DNA of 64,000 nt from Sinohyriopsis cumingii (GCA_028554795.2 JAPYKE020000263.1:682001-746000), one strand, 5' to 3'. Numbered from the stretch's first letter, positions 41,606 to 52,300 are shown. Notes: generated by a model from the letters alone, not told the origin. A program made the numbers and translations.

Positions 41606-44480
41606 TATAGACTATAAACCAGACTAAAGTACGTGTCACGAACTAACCTTTCAGTGCCAAAGGCAAGTAGGTATTTGTGTACATAGTTTGTCTTTGGAGT
41701 TAAACCATATTAACTTCGGGTGAAGGAGGTCTTTTTGCCTATTAAACCTGCAAGTAATTATTGTTTCCCGGATTCGATTGATATTGCTAAATGATTGGGT
41801 TGTGTGATCCTTTTTTTTTCCGATGTTAGATTAATCACATCTAACACATCAAGTCATCAGTTAAAGTTGGTGCAGTCAGTTACAGCCTTTCTTTATAGAG
41901 TTCATCCCTGTATATTATCTGTATATTACGCCACTGACTTGAGTCTCTGAGTTAATGATTTTGTTTGTGGATGTGATAGTTGTCTTTTTATTTCATTCAT
42001 TTTTATATGTACAGTGTACATTTATATATATTCGAAGTTTCCCCAAAGCCTGATCAAAACCATCATTACAGCTGTTGTTACTATTGAGCACTAATAATGT
42101 TAACACCTAGAACCTTAGAAACAACGGCATAAACTCCCAGTACAAGGAGAGAATTTTAACACTGGAGAAAATCATTATGGTAACTGAAAGAAATGAAAAA
42201 GAAACTTTTTTAAAATAGCAATTTAAATGTGCAGTGAAACAATATTCAGGGTGTTAAAAGGGTCAAGGAACAAACTAGAAATGAATTTACATGTTAAGTC
42301 ATTTAAATACATCTTCAAATATAAATGTGATTGACATTTAATGTTTGAAGTATCTATCACTTTTTGGCCATATAATTTTGTTTTCTGAAGAATGAATACA
42401 ATATTTAAACAAAAACTATGAACACTGGATCTGATATTTGTTTGTAAATCGATTGTTGTTCTTTCTCCTTCTTCAAAAGTACTTGTTATGTGTATTTGAT
42501 TTAATTCTATCTAATTTCATATACATTTATATCATTTTATTCGTTTGTCAGTTTTAAATTTTATTTATTTCTCATTTCATGCGTTTTTAGTGTAAATTTA
42601 TTCACTTGTAATGATACCTTTTTCAGAAACTATTTTGACCTTGACTGTTCGTTTTGTAAACACCAGGTGTTGACCTAGATCCTGACTTCGATTCAAAATT
42701 AGTAGCAACCACGTAAATTAGTTTTATTTTTCTTTTAAAATGATTGCTTATTGTCGAGGTCATGATGGGACTACGTTTTTATGATGTAAACAATTTCTTA
42801 AAATTGTATTTCTTAGAGTAAAATGATTGGTTTTCGTCAGGACCACACTGCGTGTACATGAGCTTTAACAAGTAAATAATTTCGACGATGTTCTGTAACA
42901 TGATGACGTCAGCCCCTTTTTGCATTTTAGAATACGGTATAACCTTTGTTTTGAAGAGATATTCTGAGTAGTAGTTGGGTTCTTACACTGGAAATTGTAT
43001 GTTGTGCTGTCTGGAGAAATTTCAAATTACTTGAATTCAAAAGGATTAATTCCTTTTTCCTGGAAAATACGTGTTCTGCATACGAAATTCCTGAGCAAAG
43101 ACATCTCTTTTAAAGATCTATTTGGATTTTCAAAACTAGGAGTGATAATTCTTCTTTGTATAAGGAACTGAAGACTTCAACACTATAGATAACAGCATAT
43201 GTCATCTTCCATCATGGATTCTTCGTGGGGACTCAAACTTGAAATCATTAGAAAATTGTATTATTAGAACTACTAAAATTTTATTCATGGATTATTTTTG
43301 CATTTGATTCTTAAAACCGTAAATTCATACTTTTTTCCTCTCTTTTAAAGATTTTTTAGGAAAAGAAATGATATTTTTCAAAGCTTGTTGTTTTCACTCT
43401 TTCTTGTGTTACTGTTTATTCGAGCCTGAACAAGTAACATAAGATGATCAAATCCTACCTTGGATTCTTGTCTTTTTGTACATTACTTCTTTGGGAGCCA
43501 CGTCTCTTGAGAGAACCTATTGTGTTTCGAGATGGAGCAGTCTCTCAATACAGCTTTTACCTTGTCTTCAGTTGGTTTTAGTTTTTTCCCCAGCAATGTA
43601 ATATTGGCATCCTTTACTATATTTTGTGTAGTTTCTCTTGTATCCATGAAATTATGATTTAAATTCCAGTTGGGCAGTGTAATGCCAACTACCTCCAAAA
43701 AGTTTGATTTTCTTTAATCTTTCTTTGAGATTTCGCTTCCATTTAAATATTCATTTATTCATGTATGCATCAGAATTTTAGGGTTTTGTGGATATCTATT
43801 TGTAAATAATTTGCATTTTTGAAGTTTTTTCCTAATTCTATTTGAATTCATTCCCAAAACTGAATACTGTCCAGAATTGTATGAAAACTTTATAGAAGAT
43901 ATAGATTCATTTGCAAAATATAACTCATTTTCTTTTAAACTCATTGAGAATTTTTTTTTAAAATGCAGGGGTACATACTTAAATTCATCTCAACATGGTT
44001 GCATGCATATATGTACATAAACATCCATACATCCTTCATAGATACATGTATCAAAGTATTTGAATATCTTAGTATATGGTAACAAGTGTTTGCCGTTATG
44101 CAAGATAATTAACGAAAGAGATTTAGCCATGTATAAATTGTTGATTGTTAAGGAGGAAATTGTTTTATTGTGATGGAGTATAAATGTATTCAGTAAATGT
44201 TTTATGTATTTTTAATATTACAGCAAATGATATTAGTATGTTCCTATTTATGATATTATTCAGTATCATATTATTGAATTCTTGTTATTTTCTTCTTTTT
44301 CATGATATCCTTCACAAAACAGCATGTAAGTATTATATCTTGAACTTTTCTGTTACTTGGTCTAAACAGTAATAGATTCATCTGAAAAAGAGAATAAAAA
44401 GGCAAAAAAATAACCAATTTTTCTAACAATCTTGAAAGAAAATGTAGTTAGGCAGGTCAAGTATTTAGTATGATTTGTTG
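41606..44480 (+). repeat. Unit 14 (short, 2,875 bp, sub-variant b)
   Basis: It carries the AAAAGGGTCAAGG marker and a perfect CRE. Its minus-strand ORF has a 1-bp deletion and a nearby compensating 1-bp insertion. Confidence 0.9.
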
Positions 44481-47357
44481 TATAGACTATAAACCAGACT
44501 AAAGTACGTGTCACGAACTAACCTTTCAGTGCCAAAGGCAAGTAGGTATTTGTGTACATAGTTTGTCTTTGGAGTTAAACCATATTAACTTCGGGTGAAG
44601 GAGGTCATTTTGCCTATTAAACCAGCAAGTAATTATTGTTTCCCGGATTCGATTGATATTGCTAAATGATTGGGTTGTGTGATCCTTTTTGTTCCGATGC
44701 TAGATTAATCACATCCCACACATCAAGTCATCAGTTAAAGTTGGTGCAGTCGGTTACATCCTTTCTTTATAGAGTTCATTCCTGTATATTATCTGTAAAT
44801 TATGCCACTGACTTGAGTCTCTGAGTTAATGATTTTGTTTGTGGATGTGAAAGTTTTCTTTTTATTTCATTTATTTTTATATGTACAGTGTACATTTATA
44901 TATATTCGAAGTTTCCCCAAAGCCTGATCAAAACCATCATTACAGCTGTTGTTACTATTGAGCACTAATAATGTTAACACCTAGAACCTTAGAAACAACG
45001 GCATAAACGTCCAGTACAAGGAGATAATTTTAACACTGGAGAAAATCATTATGGTAACTGAAAGAAATGAAAAAGAAACTATTTTAAAATAGCAATTTAA
45101 ATGTGCAGTGAAACATTATTCAGGGTGTTAAAACGGTCAAGGAACAAACTAGAAATGAATTTACATGTTAAGTCATTTAAATACATCTTTAAATATAAAT
45201 GTGATTGACATTTAATGTTTGAAGTATCTATCACTTTTTGGCCATATAATTTTGTTTTCAGAAGAATGAATACAATATTTTAACAAAAGCTGTGAATACT
45301 GGATCTGATATTTGTTTGTAAATCGATTGTTGTTCTTTCTCCTTCTTCAAAAGTACTTGTTTTGTGTATTTGATTTAATTCTATCAGATTTCATATATAT
45401 TTATATCAGTTTATTTGTTTATCAGTTTTAAATTTTATTTATTTCTCATTTCATGCGTTTTTAGTGTAAATTTATTCATTTGAAACAATGCTTTTTTCAG
45501 AAACTATTTTGACCTTGACTGTTCGTTTTGTAAACACCAGGTGTTGACCTAGATCCTGACTTCGATTCAAAATTAGTAGCAACCACGTAAATTAGTTTTA
45601 TTTTTCTTTTAAAATGATTGCTTGTTGTCGAGGTCATGATGGGACTACGTTTTTAAGATGTAAACAATTTCTTAAAATTTTATTTCTTAGAGTAAAATGA
45701 TTGGTTTGCGTCAGGACCACACTGCGTGTACATGTGCTTTAACAAGTAAATAATTTCGACTATGTTCTGTAACATGATGACGTCAGCCCCTTTTTGCATT
45801 TTAGAATACGATATAACCTTTGTTTTGGAGAGATATTCTCAGTAGTAGTTGGGCTCTTACACTGGAAATTGCATGTTGTGCTGTCTGGAATAATTTCAAA
45901 TTACTTGAATTCAAAAGGATTAATTCCTTTTTCCTGGAAAATACGTGTTCTGCATACGAAATTCCTGAGCAAAGACATCTCTTTTAAAGATTTATTTGGA
46001 TTTTCAAAACTAGGAGTGATAATTCATCTTTGTATAAGGAACTGAAGACTTCAACACTATGGATAACAGCATATGTCATCTTCCATCATGGATTCTTCGT
46101 GGGGACTCAAACTTGAAATCATTAGAAAATTGTATTATTAGAACTTCTAAAATTTTATTCATGGATTACTTTTGTATTTCATTCTTCAAACCGTAAATTC
46201 ATACATTTTTCCTCACTTTTAAATTTTTTTTTTAGGAAAAGAAATGATATTTTTCAAAGCTTGTTGTTTTCACTCTTTCTTGTGTTACTGTTCATTCGAG
46301 CCTAAACAAGTAACATAAGATGATCAAATCCTACCTTGGATTCTTGTCTTTTTGTACAATACTTCGTTGGGAGCCACATCTCTTGAGAGAACCTATTGTG
46401 TTTCGAGATGGAGCAGTCTCTCAATACAGCTTTTACCTTGTCTTCGGTTGGTTTTAGTTTTTCCCCAGCAATGTAAAATTGGCATCCTTTAGTATATTTT
46501 GTGTCAGTTTCTCTTGTATCCATGAAAGTATGATTTAAATCCCAATTGGGCAGTGTAATGCCAACTACCTCCAAAAAGTTTGATTTTCTTTAATCTTTCT
46601 TTGAGATTTAGCTTCCATTTAAATATTCATTTTATTCATGTATGCATCAGAATTTTAGGGTTTTGTGGATATCTAACTATTTGTAAATAATTTGAATTTT
46701 CGACGTTTTTTCCTAATTCTATTTGCATTCATTCCCAAACTGAATACTGTCCAGAATTGTATGAAAACGTTATGGAAGATATAGATTCATTTGCAAATAT
46801 AACTCATTTTCCTTTTAAACTCGTTGAGAATTTTTTTTTAAAATGCAGGGGTACATACTTAAATTCATCTCAACATGGTTGCATGCATATATGTACATAA
46901 ACATCCATACATCCTTCATAGATACATGTATGAAAGTCTTTCATTGTTCTCGTATATGCCAACAAGTTTGCTGTAATGCAAGATATGTAACGAAAGAGAT
47001 TTAGCCATGTATAACTTGTTGATTGTTAAGGAGGAAATTGTTTTATTGTGATGGAGTATAAATGTATTCAGTAAATGTTTTATGTATTTTTAATTTGCAG
47101 CAAATGATATTAGTATGTTCCTATTTATGATATTAATCAGTATCATATTATTGAATTTTTGTTATTTTCTTCTTTTTCATGATATCCTTCACAAAACAGC
47201 GCGTAAGTGTTATATCTTGAACTTTTCTGTTACTTGGTCTAAACAGTAATACATTCATCTGAAAAAGAGAATAAAAAGGCAGAAAAATAACTAATTTTTC
47301 TAACAATCTTGAAAGAGAATGTAGTTTGGCAGGTCAAGTATTTAGTATGATTTGTTG
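44481..47357 (+). repeat. Unit 15 (short, 2,877 bp, sub-variant a)
   Basis: It carries the ACGTCCAGTACAAGGAGATAA marker, a perfect CRE and an intact TATAA/TCAGT pair. It is the last complete unit. Confidence 0.9.
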
Positions 47358-47875
47358 TATAGACTATAAACCAGACTAAAGTACGTCTCACGAACTAACC
47401 TTTCAGTGCCAAGGCAAGCGGGTATTTGTTTACATAGTTTGTCTTTGGAGTTAAACCATATTAACTTCGGGTGAAGGAGGTCTTTTTGCCTATTAAACCA
47501 GCAAGTAATTATTGTTTCCCGGATTCGATTGATATTGCTAAATGATTGGGTTGCGTGATCCTTTTTTTTCCGATGTTAGATTAATCACATCTAACACATC
47601 AAGTCATCAGTTAAAGTTGGTGCAGTCAGTTACAGCCTTTCTTTATAGAGTTCATCCCTGTATATTATCTGTAAATTACGCCACTGACTTGAGTCTCTGA
47701 GTTAATGATTTTGTTTGTGGATGTGATAGTTGTCTTTTTATTTCATTCATTTTTATATGTACAGTGTACATTTATGTACATTTATATATATTCGAAGTTT
47801 CCCCAAAGCCTGATCAAAACCATCATTACAGCTGTTGTTACTATTGAGCACTACTAATGTTAACACCTAGAACCT
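47358..47875 (+). repeat. Unit 16, truncated last unit (518 bp)
   Basis: Only the first 518 bp are present. Homology stops after ACACCTAGAACCT, where every other unit continues TAGAAACAA. A short local duplication of TGTACATTTA near 47,770 is private to this copy. Confidence 0.93.
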
Positions 47876-48110
47876 CTTCATCCACTGTCTCTCGCGCATT
47901 AAATTGAAATGGGTAACCCTTAATTCTAATTGGATCAGATGTACAGAGCTTTATTGTTTAGCACTACTATGGTTGTGCATCCTGGTCTATCAGTGAAAAC
48001 ATCAGAATACTTTCCTAGGAGCTCTTTGATCTGTGTTTAAATGGATCTTTTGGTAACTCTGCACTTTTCACCTGATCTATCCCTTCGATTTCACTATGCA
48101 AGGGATATTC
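47876..48110 (-). pseudogene. Reverse-transcriptase N-terminal fragment (gypsy type)
   Basis: On the minus strand I read VELEIDDPLEYP and, closer to the satellite, SDPIRIKGYPFQFNARETVD. This is the segment just upstream of the palm domain in Ty3/gypsy reverse transcriptases, where a substrate-side P-x-R...Y-P...R-E-x-V pattern is typical. The catalytic YxDD region is absent because the element stops at 47,876. Confidence 0.65.
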
Positions 48111-48239
48111 CAGTGGATCATCTATCTCAAGTTCTACCATTACCGCGTCACCTTCGATAACCTCTGAACACAACATTCAGTACCCATTTCTCTAACGCGT
48201 CATCGCACCTTTCAACGGGTTGTATGGGCCTGACAATGT

Positions 48240-48460
48240 CCACATCTCAATTCTTTTGACAGGTGTGTCGATCAAGGGCATTTGACTTAGGGAAACATGT
48301 GAAACTCTCGCATAGACACAATTTCTGACATACGTCACAAGACCGACAAAACCTACTGACGTCACTATTTACACAGGCCAGAAGAAGTCCGCCAGTACTC
48401 TCCTGGTAGTCTTCCCGTATCCGGATGACCTGCTATGCTAGATTCATGGGCTACCTTCAA
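48240..48460 (-). pseudogene. Integrase N-terminal zinc-finger remnant (H2C2 type)
   Basis: Two short frames show AGHPDTGRLP and SDVSRFCRSCDVCQK, the typical second half of the HHCC zinc-binding domain of gypsy integrases. LIDTPVKRIE then follows, where the catalytic core would begin. The core with its D,D-35-E residues is not seen. Integrase normally lies after reverse transcriptase and RNase H, but here it precedes the reverse-transcriptase fragment. Confidence 0.6.
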
Positions 48461-48809
48461 TACACGAGATCAGTATCTTTTGAGGTACTACTAATTGCAA
48501 CTATTTCTTTCCCCCTTGTATGGTAAACTGCCTATGAATGAACCCATATCTTCTGACAAACTTCGAGCTACCCCCTCCTTCACATCGTTTAATGTAGTTA
48601 GACCTGATTTTTCTGGTTAATCGAATTCGCGGATGTGTCGCGCTCTTGCTCCCGGAGGAATTTCTCACGCAAGACGAGAACTTTCAGAATTGCCGATTGT
48701 CAAGGCGTAAATTGGATTATACATACAGAGCGCATCAGCTGTTCCGGTCAAGAAAGGAGTTTCAGTTCTGACTCATCTGATCGAGTACCATACATGTAGT
48801 CTCTATCCC

Positions 48810-48960
48810 CAGCATTTGGTTATCCTTCACGAGACTACATTTAATAACCACTCTTGTGTCAACCGTGTCACGTAAAACTGTGACCGCCTGACCGTTAACA
48901 GTACCGTTCGCTGTCGGTAGCAGCGCATCTGGGAACATACACGTACCGAATAAAGGAATA
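48810..48960 (-). pseudogene. Retrotransposon aspartic protease remnant
   Basis: The minus-strand frame contains VNGQAVTVLRDTVDTRVV, matching the strand preceding and including the D-T-G active-site motif of retropepsins. The catalytic DTG has become DTV, so the site is lost. It follows the zinc knuckle directly, as in other gypsy-type elements. Confidence 0.55.
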
Positions 48961-49019
48961 TCTTCATGAATATATCTATCGGAACCTTTCTTGTTAGGTA
49001 TTGCTACGGTTGTCTTGTG

Positions 49020-49130
49020 TATGGGAACTTTTCTTTTAGGACAGTTTGCTTTTACATGACTCCATTTGTTACGTGCATAGCATTGTACACCTTGACATCT
49101 TGTTTCTCTACTGGATTTGCCTATCTCTGT
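49020..49130 (-). pseudogene. Nucleocapsid zinc-knuckle remnant
   Basis: On the minus strand the frame reads QCYARNKWSHVKANCPKRK. This fits the CCHC knuckle pattern C-x2-C-x4-H-x4-C, except that the second Cys is replaced by Arg and the usual Gly by Trp/Ser. It is therefore a damaged nucleic-acid-binding knuckle, placed between Gag and the protease remnant as expected. Confidence 0.65.
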
Positions 49131-49139
49131 TGGTTTTGG

Positions 49140-49960
49140 ACTTAATCTTTCGAAACCTCGTTTTGAGTTCCCCCATGAGCTTCAGCGAAACGATCTAATT
49201 GCTTAGCCATGACTTGAACATCTGTGTCCCCTTTTTCCTTAAGAAACTGGTTCAAATCCCACCCCACTGTACCTAATAACTGATCTTAGAGCAAGAAATC
49301 CACTCAACATATTCAATCCAGAGCTGGAAGTACTTATCTATTCTAGTGAAGAATTGCCCAAAGGTTTCCCCCTTCACAGGCTTAATATACCTAAACATTT
49401 TCCGGAAACCTTGTTCTGTCAATTTATACCGTTTTAGTAGTGCTTCCTTCAGAGCGTTGCAGTTAACCACCTCGCTACTAGGAAGTCGTGAGTATACCTC
49501 CAGAACCTTACCTTTTAGCAATGCACTGAGATGAAGAACCCAGTCATCTCGCTTCCATTTCTAGTTACCGGTATACCGCTCGAATCGATGAAGACAATTT
49601 CCAATTTATCTTTTTCATCGTCAACGAAAATTAATTTAGGATGTTTTAATTTGCTAGAGGCAGAATCTTGTTCTCCTTTTCTTGCGTTTGCCAAATCTAA
49701 TTGTCTGGTACTTTGTTTATTTCTTTCCTCTAACTCTTTAACCTCTAACCTTGCTTGTCGTTCTAATTGCAATCTTCCCTTTTCCGATTCCCGTTTTCTT
49801 TATTCATGTTGTTCCCTTTCCACTCTGTCCTTTCCTAATTGCCTCTCTTTTGCCCGTTCATCCCTTTCTTTGGCTTGTTCTTCATTTATAAATTTCCTAT
49901 GATTTTCCCTTTCATTACCCAGTTGTTTTCCCAATTCAACTAAATCTTTTAGCGAAGTAA
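49140..49960 (-). pseudogene. gag pseudogene of the gypsy-type retrotransposon
   Basis: Gag forms the retrotransposon capsid. On the minus strand it starts with a highly charged helical stretch (for example EEQAKERDERAKERQLGK), interrupted by one in-frame TAA near 49,800. A PKL...DDEKDKLE segment follows. After a frameshift around 49,515 comes the most recognisable part: KGKVLEVYSRLPSSE, then LKEALLKRYKLTEQGFRKMF and GETFGQFFTRIDKYFQLW. This order is typical of the capsid part of gypsy-type and SCAN-related Gags. The end (NQFLKEKGDTDVQVMAKQLD, then FAEAHGG) matches the usual C-terminal helix region. No convincing ATG start is left. Confidence 0.8.
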
Positions 49961-50169
49961 TGATCGTATGATGATAAGATCTAAGTAAAGTTGTTTAGAG
50001 GTTGTCAAAGTACCATTAACAATCTTAGATATTAACGCAACAAAAACTAACCAAATGTGTACATGTGGGGAACCCCGCACCTACTAAAAATTCACTTGTC
50101 AAAAATTCCACGATTTACAACCTGCCTCTGGTTTAAATACAGTGCATTGGTAGCTCATTCAGTCCAAAG

Positions 50170-50187
50170 CATCCCACTTCTGACACC
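50170..50187 (-). other. Primer-binding site complementary to tRNA-Leu 3' end
   Basis: The plus strand reads ATCCCACTTCTGACACCA, which has the form of the 3' end of an animal tRNA-Leu including CCA. The minus strand therefore has TGGTGTCAGAAGTGGGAT immediately inside the LTR. Its position next to the CA terminus of the LTR supports it. Confidence 0.8.
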
Positions 50188-50189
50188 AA

Positions 50190-50560
50190 ATGTAACAGGA
50201 TTTGACCTGAATGGATGCTTGGATTAAATGACAACACAACACAGTCAGATGAAAAATGGAAGTTTATGAAATGAATTAATAAAAATATACTCTACAAATA
50301 CAGTGTGATTCTTGCAAGCTTTAAATACGCGACTCATTTAATTGCTTTACACAAACATTCACAGATGGGAAACAAAAATGTGATTCACATATTCTCATGT
50401 ATGAAGGTAAGATTCATATAATCTCAAGTAATGAAAGTAAGATTCAAATAATCTCATGTAATGAAAATGACTAAATTGTGCTCAATTGAAACATACATAT
50501 GACTCTTGCCTCAGTCATTTGTACAGCCGTATGACTCATAAATACTAGTAAAATCTTGCA
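50190..50560 (-). repeat. Probable LTR of the gypsy-type element (outer end not defined)
   Basis: In plus-strand reading the inner end is TGTAACAGGATTTGACC, so on the minus strand the LTR ends ...GTTACA, with the canonical CA two bases before the primer-binding site. A TATA-like GTATATTTTTATT lies in it on the minus strand near 50,280-50,295. An imperfect ~31-bp tandem repeat (TAAGATTCA...) lies at about 50,390-50,475. No second LTR is in the window to confirm the outer border. Confidence 0.55.
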
Positions 50561-50932
50561 ATTTTGTCAATTAACAAACCATACAGTTCTCCTGAATTTT
50601 GGGGTTGGCCCACACTTGTACTGGTCACACACATCCTTCATGGATCCACCATGGGTAGAAGGACAGCCTGATATACCCACACACACATATGCACAGACAG
50701 CCATGTGGCTGAAGAACAAACATGGAGAACATACACTCCTTGACTTGATCCAAAAGACCAGTTTGTCAATTAGAAAACAAACTTGCCTTAAATCTACAGG
50801 AGAAAGATTATTAGTAAGGGTACAATACCCGTGCATACCGTGCTTTTAGTCTCTCTCGTCGCAAGCGATCTACGACAAGATACATGTTAATTCAGTTGCT
50901 TAACTAGAAAAACAATTATCCACCCTATGTAA

Positions 50933-50952
50933 CGTCGTACTCATGTACGACG
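50933..50952. repeat. Short perfect hairpin, 8-bp arms
   Basis: CGTCGTAC and GTACGACG flank a 4-bp loop, TCAT. Nothing nearby assigns it a role. Confidence 0.6.
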
Positions 50953-51029
50953 AAAAATGGTCAGAGAGTTCTAAGGCAAAACCATGTTATTTCTTGCCTT
51001 ATTCTGTGACAATATGATGTACATGATTT

Positions 51030-51735
51030 TCATCTTTTGCTGTATTGCAGTAAATTTGAAATGTTTTTACCAGGTTTTGGCATGACTGTGCACTGTGGTT
51101 TTTCACTGATACCACTGCAGTAAAAATCATGACTGTTGAGCAGTTCTTGAGTGTTAAATACATTCATAGAACGTCTGCATGGAAATATTGTATGTTCGTG
51201 CTTAGTGTGTCGATTAAGTGACTGAGAAACGCTTTGTATCCATACATAAAGTCCACCAGATAAAAACTTTCTCATAAATACATCAACGGCGATACATGGG
51301 TTAAGTGTTTCGAATTTCTTCAGTGATGTTTTGTTAGCCTGCACATAAAACTCGATATCACCATAGTTGAGTTTACCCATATTTCACCGGTATTTTTGGG
51401 GCAAGTCTTGATTGTCAATAGCCAGATATAGTGCTACCAACATGGCCCATTCAATGGACTTGTTGTCAAAGTTTTTTATGTTTATCACTGACCTTGGTAG
51501 TACCCAGTCTGGTGTTGACATGGAACTGGATACATGAAATGGCTGATAAGGTGCGAGATAAATTTTCGTACTTTGTACAGCTTTTGAGAGTCCATCCCGA
51601 TTCTGTATTGGTGTACTTTTCCAGCGTTTCAAGACTTTTTTCAATGCCTGTGTCAATTTCATCATTGATAGCACTACTGTCTCTGTGGAACATTATTGTA
51701 CGAGCACCACAGTGAATCCATGCAGAAGTAGTTTA
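51030..51735 (-). pseudogene. Broken ORF resembling Maverick/Polinton-type DNA polymerase B N-terminal region
   Basis: Two ORFs of 96 and 116 codons lie in the same frame, separated by one TGA near 51,384. A further match upstream lies in another frame (EKYTNTESGWTLK), so at least one frameshift is present. Recognisable pieces in order are ESGWTLK, VINIKNFDNKSIEWAMLVAL, KLNYGDIEFYV, a hydrophobic-rich stretch, and a Cys/His segment (C-RRSMNVFNTQELLNSH-x4-C) in which one expected Cys is missing. This succession resembles the region before the polymerase in proteins I associate with Maverick/Polinton and related viruses integrated in invertebrate genomes. No polymerase catalytic motifs are present. 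It is inactive, and the family assignment is from memory only. Confidence 0.45.
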
Positions 51736-51739
51736 AAAT

Positions 51740-52300
51740 CCAGATTCACTCCCAGAATCAGCAACTTATCAGTGTGTTCTGGACTTCTTTAATGAATCTT
51801 TTTGATGCATTAAAATGATACATCGATCCTAGTATATCAGTCATATTTCACATTCCATTTGTTTGGATTTTTGTGCCAGTTAGAAACGTCCATGAAACCT
51901 TCAGTATGCTTTGTAAATCAGTAGCTTTGCTACTGCTTAACATGTGTATATAAACCTTTGGTAGCTTTTCTTTAATACAATATTGCAACTTAACTAATAT
52001 ATTTCTCTCAATGTCAGAACAAAAATCTTGCTGTATAATTGAATAAAAATCAATAGAGAGCGTTCTTCACTATAGTAATACAAACCTGTTTATAAACACT
52101 ATTGATCAAAAACACAGTACATTCATTGATTACACTGAGGCTTGCAGTCTCAATATAGACAGGAAAAACCAAATAATATTCACACAGACAACTGCTTATC
52201 GATGAGAAACAGAAGAGATCAGTTTGTGTATATTTATCACTACTATAGGTTTCTTAAATAAGTACATTCATCTGCGGAAGTTTTTCGTTTATACAATCAC
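51740..52300. other. Intergenic, no recognised feature
   Basis: This is AT-rich sequence without a long frame, tandem repeat or recognisable element. It may belong to the Maverick-like relic next to it, but I see nothing to show that. Confidence 0.4.

Larger units (their letters stand above)
1..47875 (+). repeat. Satellite-like tandem array, ~2.87-kb unit, 16 copies plus a truncated copy
   Basis: The same sequence recurs head to tail across three quarters of the window. Taking the motif TATAGACTATAAACCAGAC as landmark, units start at 2805, 5675, 8826, 11694, 14847, 17717, 20868, 24066, 26932, 30128, 32993, 35854, 38732, 41606, 44481 and 47358. Spacings are 2861-2878 for short units and 3151-3198 for units with an internal duplication. 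Units differ by scattered substitutions and small indels, and no foreign sequence interrupts them. The array enters from the left window edge and stops sharply at the right. I do not recognise the family. It is not rDNA, 5S, histone or snRNA repeat sequence by eye. Large-unit satellites and tandemly amplified transposon pieces are both known in invertebrates, and either could explain it. Confidence 0.97.
47876..50560 (-). mobile_element. Decayed Ty3/gypsy-type LTR retrotransposon, truncated by the satellite array
   Basis: Read on the minus strand, the order is part of an LTR, a primer-binding site matching tRNA-Leu, a Gag with coiled coil, a zinc-knuckle remnant, a protease remnant, an integrase zinc-finger remnant and a reverse-transcriptase N-terminal fragment. 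Many frameshifts and stops are present, so it is dead. The 3' part of pol, the polypurine tract and the second LTR are missing because homology ends where the satellite starts. The high-coordinate end is approximate, since I could not fix the outer LTR border. Confidence 0.8.

Noticed and set aside
1..47875. CRISPR array or rDNA/histone repeat as explanation of the tandem array
   Set aside because: Units are 2.87 kb and repeated along their whole length with no spacers, and no rRNA or histone coding sequence is present.
49531..49902. 123-codon plus-strand ORF rich in Ser/Leu
   Set aside because: It is the antisense of the Gag coiled-coil region on the minus strand.
50556..50849. Overlapping 97-codon plus and 89-codon minus ORFs beside the LTR
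   Set aside because: Both frames are open over the same 280 bp, with no recognisable motif in either. This is probably chance, or LTR/flank sequence.
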